Part shown: piece after piece, positions 7,940-14,447 of the stretch
How the letters are laid out: each line of letters opens with the position of its first letter
Position numbering within the stretch: the first letter of the stretch is position 1
Assembly: GCA_036003885.1 (NCBI GenBank)
Contig: DASYSA010000687.1
Location: 1-15,075, forward strand
Direction: 5' to 3'
From: DASYSA01 sp036003885
Lineage (GTDB): Bacteria > Acidobacteriota > Blastocatellia > UBA7656
DNA length: 15,075 nucleotides
Notes under the pieces: model-generated
The model's database searches: none
Told to the model about the DNA's origin: nothing
Seen by the model: the letters and a program-made list of their open reading frames with translations, nothing else
Position numbers and translations under genes: made by a program

Positions 7940-9670
7940 ATGAACATCCTCGGAATCACGGGACAGGACAGAGACGCAGCGGCCGCATTGATATGCGACG
8001 GAGCAGTTGTCGCTGCCATCGAAGAAGAGAAGCTTTCAAGAATACGGCACATCGGTATGGACTACGCCGGCGGCTTGCCCGACCGGGCGATCAAGTTCTG
8101 CCTCGAGCGTGGCGGCATCGCCTTCGATGAAATTGACTACGTCGCCTACTACCTCGAACCCTATAAGCTCTTTCACCGTGAGATTGCGTTTTATTCCTCT
8201 CACGCTATGGACACTCCGGCCCCTTCTCCCTTCGAGTCGTTTCCTAACTACTTCGTCGATAGCCTCAACGGATTGAGACAGAGGTTGAGGACGAGAGCTA
8301 TGGGAGAAGCGCGGCTCGGTGAACGCGGTCAGTTCATCGACGTGAACCACCAGTTGGCTCACGCAGCCAGCGCGTTTTACGCTTCGGGATTCGAGCGGTC
8401 GGCAATTCTGTCCCTCAACAACAGGGGAGATATGACTTCGACCGCCCTCATGACGGGCGAGGGTGAGCGAATCGAGATTCAAGCCGAGGGGCCGTTCCCG
8501 CACTCGCTGGGTATGGTCTATAGCGCGGTAACTGCGTTCCTTGGGTTTGGGTTCGTTGACGACTGGCATAAGACGATGTGGTTGTCGTCAACCGGCGAAC
8601 CCGAGTTTGTAGATCTGTTCAAGAAGCTTGTGTTCGTCGGGCCCAGCGGGCTGCCCGAAGTCGACCTCGATTACTTTGATCTCTCCCAGAGAGGGCAGCC
8701 ACCGCTGGCTGAGAGGTTCGTCAGGCAAACCGGCCTCACTTTGCGCGGCAAGGATGATCCCATAACACAGAAGCATCGCAACATCGCTGCCAGTCTCCAG
8801 TCGCGCATTGAAGATGTCTTGTGCGAAGTGGCCACGCGCCATCGAGAGCGGACCGGCGAGGAAAACCTCTGCCTTGCCGGGGGAGTGGCTCTCAACAGCC
8901 TTGCGAATTCGGCCATCGAGCACCGCTCCGGTTACAAGAGGCTCTTCGTGCAGCCGGCGGCGGGCAATGCGGGGTGTGCAATCGGCTCGGCGCTTTACGT
9001 CTGGCATCAGGTCCTTGGAAACAGAGACCGGGTTTACCAGATGCGGCATGCCTTTTTGGGACCCCAGTATGATGAAGAAGAGATCAAGAACGTGCTGGAC
9101 AATTGCAAGCTGGGCTACGAGTATTTTTTGACCGAAGAAAAGCTTGTTACTGAAGTGGCCCGGCTCATCGAGCAGGGAAGGATAGTAGGCTGGTTTCGAG
9201 GTGCGATGGAGTTTGGGCCGCGGGCTCTCGGCGCTCGCAGCATCCTCGCTTCGCCGATAAGTGAGGTTACCGGGGACAACCTGAACATCTACATCAAACA
9301 GCGCGAGGATTTCAGACCATTCTCGGCCGCGGTGCCCGAAGAACGCGAAGGTGAGTTCTTCGAGCAAAGCAACCTAACCCCTTTTTTACAGGGTGTGAGC
9401 CGCGTGCGCGCAGGCAAGGAGTCGCTGATTCCGGCTGCCGTATTCGGCAAAGGGCAAGTGCGCGTGCAGAGTGTTGACCGGAGGACCAATCCCTCGTTCT
9501 GGAAGCTGCTTGTGAAATTCGGTGAATTAACAGGCGTGCCGGTCTTGCTGAACACCTCGTTCAACCTGTTTGGCGAACCTGTGGTGTCGACTCCTCGCGA
9601 GGCAGTACGCGGGTTCTACTGTTCGGGAATCGACTGTCTCGCGATTGGTAATTTTCTGGTGAAGAAGTAG
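7940..9670 (+). CDS. Carbamoyltransferase, NodU/CmcH/TobZ family
   Basis: Expected to make carbamoyl-adenylate from carbamoyl phosphate and ATP and transfer the carbamoyl group to a hydroxyl of a sugar or natural product; the acceptor is unknown. The N-terminal TsaD-like domain opens with ILGITGQDRDAAAALICDG and VAAIEEEKLSR. The metal-site histidines are in NHQLAHAASAFYASGF (His137, His141). LCLAGGVALNSLAN and VQPAAGNAG follow. The C-terminal carbamoyl-phosphate domain has EFGPRALGARSILA (from Glu424) and GVPVLLNTSFNLFGEPVV. Length (576 residues) is normal. Two positions that are usually metal-binding Asp appear as Asn (Asn160 and Asn343), and the early HD motif reads RD. The start was set at ATG 7940, where the family homology begins; an upstream in-frame start at 7910 adds an atypical leader. 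Repeat arrays flank it on both sides. The sugar epimerase downstream suggests a glycan or glycosylated-product context. Confidence 0.9.
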   Translation: MNILGITGQDRDAAAALICDGAVVAAIEEEKLSRIRHIGMDYAGGLPDRAIKFCLERGGIAFDEIDYVAYYLEPYKLFHREIAFYSSHAMDTPAPSPFESFPNYFVDSLNGLRQRLRTRAMGEARLGERGQFIDVNHQLAHAASAFYASGFERSAILSLNNRGDMTSTALMTGEGERIEIQAEGPFPHSLGMVYSAVTAFLGFGFVDDWHKTMWLSSTGEPEFVDLFKKLVFVGPSGLPEVDLDYFDLSQRGQPPLAERFVRQTGLTLRGKDDPITQKHRNIAASLQSRIEDVLCEVATRHRERTGEENLCLAGGVALNSLANSAIEHRSGYKRLFVQPAAGNAGCAIGSALYVWHQVLGNRDRVYQMRHAFLGPQYDEEEIKNVLDNCKLGYEYFLTEEKLVTEVARLIEQGRIVGWFRGAMEFGPRALGARSILASPISEVTGDNLNIYIKQREDFRPFSAAVPEEREGEFFEQSNLTPFLQGVSRVRAGKESLIPAAVFGKGQVRVQSVDRRTNPSFWKLLVKFGELTGVPVLLNTSFNLFGEPVVSTPREAVRGFYCSGIDCLAIGNFLVKK

Positions 9671-9678
9671 GGGAGAAG

Positions 9679-9820
9679 GTGTCAGGTACCAGGGGTTAGG
9701 TGTCAGGTGTGAGGTGCCAGGTTTGAGGTGTCAGGTGTGAGGGGACCTTGGCACGCCATACGTCGGATCTCGCACGTTAGACCTCAAACCTGACACCTGG
9801 GACCTACTTATGACGAAGCG
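9679..9820. repeat. Heptamer-phased hairpin array, copy 1 (GTGTCAG family), with a decoy start-codon context
   Basis: The left arm at 9679-9741 is nine consecutive in-phase heptamers (for example GTGTCAG, GTACCAG, GTGTGAG, GTGCCAG). A central segment contains CTTGGCACGCCATACG. The right arm at 9781-9808 is four ACCTNNN heptamers (ACCTCAA, ACCTGAC, ACCTGGG, ACCTACT). It ends with T and then ATGACGAAGCG (9810-9820), nearly identical to the true start ATGACAAAGCG of the epimerase at 9922. That decoy ATG is out of frame with the epimerase. Confidence 0.85.
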
Positions 9821-9921
9821 AAGAGAAGGGTGTGAGGTGCCAGGTGTCAGGGAACCTGGCAAGCCATACCAGGTGAGACCTCAGACCTCTCAACCTGACA
9901 CCGGACACCTGGAACCTAGCT
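9821..9921. repeat. Heptamer-phased hairpin array, copy 2, abutting the epimerase start codon
   Basis: This is a shorter second copy of the preceding element. The left arm at 9830-9850 has three heptamers (GTGTGAG, GTGCCAG, GTGTCAG). The centre CCTGGCAAGCCATACC at 9855-9870 is related to the centre of copy 1. The right arm at 9878-9920 has six ACCTNNN-like heptamers with one extra base. Its last unit, ACCTAGC, is separated from the epimerase ATG by a single T, the same arrangement as in copy 1. It therefore occupies the place where a Shine-Dalgarno sequence would be. Confidence 0.85.
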
Positions 9922-10866
9922 ATGACAAAGCGATCTTACCTTGTAACGGGCGGAGCCGGATTCATCGGCAGCCACATTTGTGAGCGTCTCGCCCGAGATG
10001 GCCACGCCGTTCGCGTGCTCGATGACCTGAGCTCTGGAAAAGAACGGAACGTTGAGCACCTCAGCGGGGATGTGCAGCTGATTCGCGGAGACATACGCGA
10101 TCCGAAGTTGCTCGGCGACGTCATGCGCGGAGTTGAGGTAGTGTTTCATCAGGCCGCGTTGGGATCCGTGCCGCGCTCCGTAGCGGATCCGCTCACTACT
10201 CACGAAGTGAACATCACCGGAACCCTGAACGTTCTGCTGGCCGCCCGCGATGCCGGAGTGCGTCGTGTGGTCTCCGCCTCGAGCTCTTCTATCTACGGCG
10301 AGACACCCGTGTTGCCAAAGCACGAAGGGATGACACCGCAACCGCTCTCACCCTATGCTCTGTCGAAGCTCGCAGGCGAGCACTACATCAGAATCTTCAA
10401 ACAAGTCTACGGATTCGAAGCCGTCTCGCTCCGCTACTTCAACATCTTCGGCCCGCGACAGGATCCCGAGTCTCAATACGCCGCCGTGATACCCAGGTTC
10501 GCCAGCGCGTTGCTCGAGAACAAGCGGCCCGTTGTGTATGGTGATGGGCTTCAGTCACGCGATTTCACCTATGTCGAGAATGTCGTTGAAGCGAATCTGT
10601 TGGCGGCAGAGGCTGAAGGCGCTGCCGGTCGCGAATTTAATGTTGGCTGCGGCGGCCGCTACAGTCTGCTGGATCTGCTGGCCAGGCTCAAGGCGATCAT
10701 CGGAAGTGACATAGAGCCGCTGCACGAAGCGGCTCGCGCCGGAGACGTTCGCGACTCGCAAGCTTCAATCGAGTCGGCCCGAGAGGCACTCGGTTATAAT
10801 GTAACGGTCGGCTTTGAAGAAGGTCTCACTCGGACCGTTGACTGGTATCGAGCGAAGAGTGACTGA
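9922..10866 (+). CDS. NAD-dependent sugar-nucleotide epimerase/dehydratase (extended SDR)
   Basis: A 314-residue cytoplasmic enzyme of the UDP-glucose/UDP-GlcNAc 4-epimerase group (GalE/WbpP-like). The Rossmann motif VTGGAGFIGSH (Gly10, Gly13, Gly16) binds NAD, followed by the acidic DDLSSG after beta-2. The catalytic region has SASSSSIYG and SPYALSK, with Tyr145 and Lys149 as the YxxxK pair. Later SLRYFNIFGPRQDP and VYGDGLQSRDFTYVENVV are typical of nucleotide-sugar binding. Sequence alone does not fix the substrate; a UDP-hexose or UDP-HexNAc is likely for surface polysaccharide. No Shine-Dalgarno is visible because a repeat arm runs to one base before the ATG. The start is supported by the Rossmann strand beginning only a few residues later. 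It converges on the ExbB gene, 73 bases away. Confidence 0.9.
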   Translation: MTKRSYLVTGGAGFIGSHICERLARDGHAVRVLDDLSSGKERNVEHLSGDVQLIRGDIRDPKLLGDVMRGVEVVFHQAALGSVPRSVADPLTTHEVNITGTLNVLLAARDAGVRRVVSASSSSIYGETPVLPKHEGMTPQPLSPYALSKLAGEHYIRIFKQVYGFEAVSLRYFNIFGPRQDPESQYAAVIPRFASALLENKRPVVYGDGLQSRDFTYVENVVEANLLAAEAEGAAGREFNVGCGGRYSLLDLLARLKAIIGSDIEPLHEAARAGDVRDSQASIESAREALGYNVTVGFEEGLTRTVDWYRAKSD

Positions 10867-10939
10867 AGGCCGGCGTTGTCCCCCGTGCGCAGTACGCTCT
10901 CGGATCCGGTGAGAGAGTCATCATGCAGCCCTGGAACGC

Positions 10940-11716
10940 TCAAGCCGTGCCTTTCGTGAGTTGTTTCTTCAGGTATACCCTCAGTTCAGACGATGAATTG
11001 TCCATCTCAGTCTTGAACCCCTCGAGTCTGTTCATGAAGTAGTTGAACGTCCAGACCGCGGGAATTGCGACTATCAAGCCGAAGGCCGTTTCAATGAGTG
11101 CCTCCGAAATCCCTCCGGACACCACCTTGATGCCGGAGGCGTCACTCACTCTCATACTTTGGAACGCATCAATAATTCCAATGACAGTACCCAGCAGTCC
11201 GACGAATGGCGCGGTCGATCCGATAGTGGCCAGGCCGGATAAGCCGCGCCCGAGCTCGCCGGTCTTGAGAGCCCTTGCGCGCTCAACTGCATCACGTATT
11301 GCGTCCGCGATGGCTGAAGGAGCCTCACCCTCGGCCTGCTGCGCAAGCAACTCCTGGAGTCCCGCGTTTACGATAATGGCCAGATGGGACCTCTTGTGTT
11401 GCTCGGAGATCGTGATCGCCTCCGCTATTCGCCTGTCCCGGAGTGCGTTCGTTACTTGAGGGGCGAATCGCCGCGACTGATTTCGCGCCGCGTTGAAAGT
11501 GAGCCACCGCTCCAGCATAACGCTCATTGAGTAAATGCTCATGAGCACCAGGACAATGGCGACCCCTCTTGCCGGCCAACCCATCCGGCCGATTATATCC
11601 TTCAGCCCAAAGCTCTCGGGGGATCCGGCGACAGAGTCATTCAGTCCTGTGGTCGTCTGAAAGAGAAAGAGCGCAAACCCGCAAGCGGCTTCATAGACGC
11701 ATTGATGCAATAACAT
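10940..11716 (-). CDS. exbB: MotA/TolQ/ExbB proton channel family protein
   Basis: Inner-membrane proton-channel subunit of the type that pairs with ExbD or TolR to drive outer-membrane transport or envelope integrity. There are 258 residues. TM1 is at ~50-68 after a periplasmic N-terminal segment. A cytoplasmic loop rich in charge and Ala spans ~70-155. TM2 at ~160-185 has IGSTAPFVGLLGTVIGII, the family's signature. TM3 at ~205-227 has ETAFGLIVAIPAVW, with Thr210 and Pro219 in the conserved places. The minus-strand leader has AGGAG eight bases before the ATG at 11716. No ExbD/TolR gene follows it: downstream is the convergent epimerase. ExbB and TolQ cannot be told apart here; the symbol is a family label. 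Confidence 0.88.
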   Translation of the reverse strand: MLLHQCVYEAACGFALFLFQTTTGLNDSVAGSPESFGLKDIIGRMGWPARGVAIVLVLMSIYSMSVMLERWLTFNAARNQSRRFAPQVTNALRDRRIAEAITISEQHKRSHLAIIVNAGLQELLAQQAEGEAPSAIADAIRDAVERARALKTGELGRGLSGLATIGSTAPFVGLLGTVIGIIDAFQSMRVSDASGIKVVSGGISEALIETAFGLIVAIPAVWTFNYFMNRLEGFKTEMDNSSSELRVYLKKQLTKGTA

Positions 11717-11994
11717 TAGTTAGTCTCCTGGGAAGTCTGTGGCGCTCGAGGATCAGCCTGAGTCAGCAAGGCCGCGACGGCCCGGAATCCTCAGAGGTGC
11801 TGAAACTGACTAGTACCTTAGACACCATCAATCAGGGCATGTTCCCAGCCCTCTTGTTGATCAACGCGAAGAGGCGAGCTGAACGATCCAACTCGTGGCC
11901 GGCGGCAAGCGCCGTCCTTTACAACTTAATTGGAATAGGTGTAGGTTCGGCTCGTTCTCAAATTGCTCAATAGAACGCGTAGGGGGACATAAAG

Positions 11995-12453
11995 ATGAAG
12001 GTCTCTTCTTTCTCTGAAATAGAAAGCGATTTCGTCGAGCGTGTTCATAAGGCGGTCTGGTGCAGCGTGGCGACCCTCGATACAAGGAATCGTGTGCGAT
12101 CAAGGCTGCTCCACACAATATGGGAAGGGTCCACGGGTTGGGTGGCGACTATGCGTCACTCGCTGAAAGCGAGGCACCTCGATCATAATCCGTATGTTTC
12201 ACTGGCCTACATTGCAGATGTAACCAGTCCGGTCTATGTCGACTGCACGGCGGAGTGGCAGGATGACCTGGCGAGCAAGCAACGGATCTGGGAGATGTTC
12301 AAGTCAGCCTCACCGCCTTTGGGGTACGACCCTGCGCCATTCTTTGGTAGCGTAGATAGCCCCGCTTTCGGCCTGTTGAAGTTCAGTCCGTGGCGGATAG
12401 AACTCTTCGACATCGACAATAAGGACGACCCCAAAAGAATCTGGCGGCGATGA
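11995..12453 (+). CDS. Pyridoxamine 5'-phosphate oxidase-fold flavin-binding protein
   Basis: A 152-residue single-domain protein of the FMN/F420-binding split-barrel (PNPOx-like) superfamily. Typical stretches are CSVATLDTRNRVRSRLLH near the start, GWVATMRHSLKARHLDHNPYVSLAY in the middle, where the RxSxKxxxL segment contacts the flavin phosphate in relatives, and FSPWRIELFDI near the C-terminus. True PdxH is longer, so a general flavin-dependent oxidoreductase or binding protein is likelier than pyridoxal-phosphate synthesis. The substrate is unknown. The ATG at 11995 has a G-rich GGGGGA about eight bases upstream. It is divergent from the ExbB gene across a 278-base gap in which I see no clear promoter. 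Confidence 0.8.
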   Translation: MKVSSFSEIESDFVERVHKAVWCSVATLDTRNRVRSRLLHTIWEGSTGWVATMRHSLKARHLDHNPYVSLAYIADVTSPVYVDCTAEWQDDLASKQRIWEMFKSASPPLGYDPAPFFGSVDSPAFGLLKFSPWRIELFDIDNKDDPKRIWRR

Positions 12454-12974
12454 GAGTGCGTATGATTCGAGGACGCACGAAAGCGCACCGATCGCAGGCC
12501 GTGATGGAGACTCATTCGCGTAACATAAGTCTCTTCTGCAACCCGAAGGCTTAAGAGTTTCACCCTGTTCCGACCTCGACCCCTTCCACACACCGCAGGA
12601 TCGGTGTGCCTTCGACGTGTTCTGCCGGGCTGGGAGCACTAATGTTCGCATCTGGGTTCCCTCCTAACCTGTCCATCAGCAGCGTTAAGGCATCGAGAGG
12701 TGGCACGCCGAGGCGGGGAACCCAACCAGAGCCTCGTATCCTTCCCGCATCAAGGGGTGGCGACCGGCGTCTGCCCGCTCAGTTGAAAATAGGGGAATTC
12801 CTCCCCATATCCACGTAGGTTTACGGATAGACCGGTTGGCTATCCCCGTGCAAAAATGCACGCTGCGGTACTAGCGTCTTTGCTGACCTTTTGGAAGAGG
12901 CATTACTGTCTCTGGCGCCGACCAAACGCTCGGGGTTTCGAGGGACCTACCGCCCGGAAATGCGGGGTGGACTC
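12454..12974. other. Long leader/intergenic region before the receiver operon
   Basis: About 520 bases without a convincing gene. A 6-base stem with an 11-base loop (GTGCGT 12456-12461, ACGCAC 12473-12478) directly follows the PNPOx-like gene but lacks a T-tract, so it is only a weak terminator candidate. A frame at 12606-12818 has no family features and no good initiation site. The right half is rich in hairpins and is listed separately. The promoter of the receiver operon should lie here, but I could not identify its hexamers. Confidence 0.5.
12709..12862 (+). promoter_or_regulatory. Candidate structured leader RNA upstream of the receiver operon
   Basis: Four stems occur in sequence. CGAGGC 12709-12714 pairs with GCCTCG 12731-12736 around GGGGAACCCAACCAGA. 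GGGGA 12792-12796 pairs with TCCCC 12802-12806. GGATAG 12825-12830 pairs with CTATCC 12840-12845. CGTGCA 12847-12852 pairs with TGCACG 12857-12862 around AAAA. The GGGGAACCCA core and a following GGGGTG (12754-12759) faintly recall the c-di-AMP (ydaO) riboswitch, but its other conserved blocks are not evident. Whether this is transcribed as a leader is unknown. Confidence 0.3.
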
Positions 12975-13460
12975 GTGGGGATCAAGACCTCCTCTATTTT
13001 AATTGTTGACCGTAAGGATGCCGCCCATACCTTCCTTGCAAGCTGCCTCCCTGATTACTATGAGTGTGTTCCTGCCAGGAGCGCCGAACAGGCGATCGAG
13101 AAGCTCAGGGAGCGACCCTTCGATCTGGTGATAACGGACATTACAATGTTCAACCCTTCAGGGATGGCCCTGTGCGTGTTCATCCATAGGACCTATCCCG
13201 AATCGATCCTGGTAGCGATGTCGGGACTTGGCGGGGTCCAGTACGAGATCGAAGCGATGCGTCAAGGGGCCTTCGAGTACATCGAAGAGCCGTTCGATTC
13301 GGCAGAGGTGTGCGCCTCGGTTGAGCACGCTCTGCGGCACAAGGCACTTTTCAACAGGCTCAGCTCACCAGCCGAACCCCCTAGAGAAGCCAATCCGCTT
13401 CTGGAAGGCGCGTACGAAGCAGACGGCATCGAATCCGCGCATTCCTTCCTGCGAATGTAA
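12975..13460 (+). CDS. Stand-alone response-regulator receiver protein with altered Lys position
   Basis: A 161-residue protein with one CheY-like receiver domain (~1-125) and a low-complexity tail. Residues that match the canon are Asp12 of the acidic pocket, phospho-acceptor Asp55 (LVITDITM) and Ser83 (AMSG). Two do not: the second acidic-pocket position is Arg13, and the conserved Lys before Pro-Phe is Glu105 (YIEEPFD). Loss of that Lys usually impairs phosphorylation-coupled switching. The GTG at 12975 was chosen because it places Asp55 and position 105 exactly as in the two downstream paralogues; GGGGTGG lies just upstream. ATG 12960 (+5 residues) and TTG 12891 are alternatives. It is the first gene of a three-receiver cluster, followed 107 bases later by the PilZ protein. 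Confidence 0.82.
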   Translation: MGIKTSSILIVDRKDAAHTFLASCLPDYYECVPARSAEQAIEKLRERPFDLVITDITMFNPSGMALCVFIHRTYPESILVAMSGLGGVQYEIEAMRQGAFEYIEEPFDSAEVCASVEHALRHKALFNRLSSPAEPPREANPLLEGAYEADGIESAHSFLRM

Positions 13461-13567
13461 CTTTGATTCGAGACTCGGTCCCGCTCCCAATGGGGTCTGG
13501 TATGGATGGAAGACTTAACGGCAGGGCCAGTGGTGACGCGTGTCGCCTGTTTTCGCAGTGGTGATTT

Positions 13568-14425
13568 GTGAGCGACAAGACGGCTTCGATTCTGATTGCA
13601 ACACACGACGAGCCGCTCGGCTGGCTGCTGGCAGAGTGCCTGCGGCTTTATTACCGCTGCGAGACCGCGGATGCCGCCGGTGATGCCGCGCGAGTGCTGA
13701 TGGCGAGATCCTTTAACCTGGTGATCGTAGAGATCGACGCCGGCGCGCCCTCACAGCTTGAATTGTGCCGGCTCATAACCGGAGTCTATCCCCAGACCCG
13801 GCTCCTTATGATCCTCGAAGAGGACTGCCTACAGGACGCGATCAAGCTAGTGGCGCGGAGGCGCTTTGAATATCTGGTAAAACCGATCGACGTCTCCCAG
13901 GTGTTGAGGTCGACCCGACGAGCTCTGTGGGCGCAAGCCCATATGGCCGCCCGGCCATCCCGACTGACCTCGCTCGGCGAGGCGGTCGCCTCGGGCTTTC
14001 ATGGAGTTGATTCACCCGTGCGAGCTCCCGATACGGCGCGTGGTGACGAGACTAGCTCGAGTGTGAGGACCTCAAGCGACCGCAGAAAGGACGAGCGGGT
14101 TGCATATCTGTGCGAGGTCCAATGCGAGAGCGCAAACGACAGGCGATTCACAACGCGAATCAACGATATCAGCGTTGGCGGCGCGTTCATCGACTCGATG
14201 ATCCCTTTGAGGGTCGGCTCGATTTTAAAGCTCATCTTTCGCGTGCGCGCGGCCGAGATAACAGCTATGGGCGAGGTGCGCTACAGCATGCCTCGGATCG
14301 GAATGGGCATCAGATTCGTTGATCTCAATCCGGAATACGGCGCAGCCATTGCAAGCGTCGTGGGCGAGAATTCACACAGAGGCCCTGTCCCCAACGGGGG
14401 CGACTGGCAAAGCTCCAGCCGCTAA
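13568..14425 (+). CDS. Degenerate receiver fused to a PilZ c-di-GMP-binding domain
   Basis: A 285-residue, two-domain cytoplasmic protein. Residues ~1-125 align with the neighbouring receivers but have lost most of the phosphorylation site. The acidic pocket reads Thr12-His13, position 55 is Glu instead of Asp (LVIVEIDAG), and position 83 is Leu instead of Ser/Thr; only Lys105 (YLVKPID) remains. It is thus a pseudo-receiver. After a ~45-residue linker, the PilZ domain (~175-275) has both c-di-GMP-binding motifs: RKDER (RxxxR) and DISVGG (DxSxxG), then GMGIRFVDL. It should bind c-di-GMP, with the receiver-like part used for protein contacts rather than phospho-signalling (inference). It starts with GTG preceded by AGTGGTGAT. 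The next gene begins 22 bases after its stop, so the two are probably co-transcribed. Confidence 0.87.
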   Translation: MSDKTASILIATHDEPLGWLLAECLRLYYRCETADAAGDAARVLMARSFNLVIVEIDAGAPSQLELCRLITGVYPQTRLLMILEEDCLQDAIKLVARRRFEYLVKPIDVSQVLRSTRRALWAQAHMAARPSRLTSLGEAVASGFHGVDSPVRAPDTARGDETSSSVRTSSDRRKDERVAYLCEVQCESANDRRFTTRINDISVGGAFIDSMIPLRVGSILKLIFRVRAAEITAMGEVRYSMPRIGMGIRFVDLNPEYGAAIASVVGENSHRGPVPNGGDWQSSSR

Positions 14426-14447
14426 GAAGACAGGAGTTGGGAAGATC

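Noticed and set aside
8588..9367. Long minus-strand frame (259 codons)
   Set aside because: It is fully antisense to the conserved core of the carbamoyltransferase; no domain is recognisable.
728..9920. Heptamer arrays as CRISPR arrays
   Set aside because: Units are 7 bases, directly adjacent and without unique spacers; there are no cas genes in the window.
9810..9921. ATG at 9810 as the epimerase start
   Set aside because: It is 112 bases from 9922, hence out of frame, and the frame it opens reads through repeat sequence. The Rossmann motif starts shortly after 9922.
10900..10920. Bidirectional terminator between epimerase and exbB (CTCTC/GAGAG)
   Set aside because: A five-base stem with a long loop and no T-tract is too weak to call.
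12456..12478. Intrinsic terminator after the PNPOx-like gene
   Set aside because: The stem is only six base pairs with an 11-base loop, and no T-tract follows; it is noted in the gap entry only.
12700..12720. Sigma-54 promoter suggested by TGGCACG at 12701
   Set aside because: The required TTGC element at the correct distance is absent (GGCGG is found instead).
12606..12818. Small plus-strand frame of 70 codons before the receiver operon
   Set aside because: It overlaps the hairpin-rich leader, has no good ribosome binding site and no recognisable motif.
12680..12862. GEMM (c-di-GMP-I) riboswitch before the PilZ/HD-GYP operon
   Set aside because: The conserved GGGCAAACC and GGGACGCAAAGCC blocks are missing; only a loose GGATAG-CCGGTT resemblance remains.
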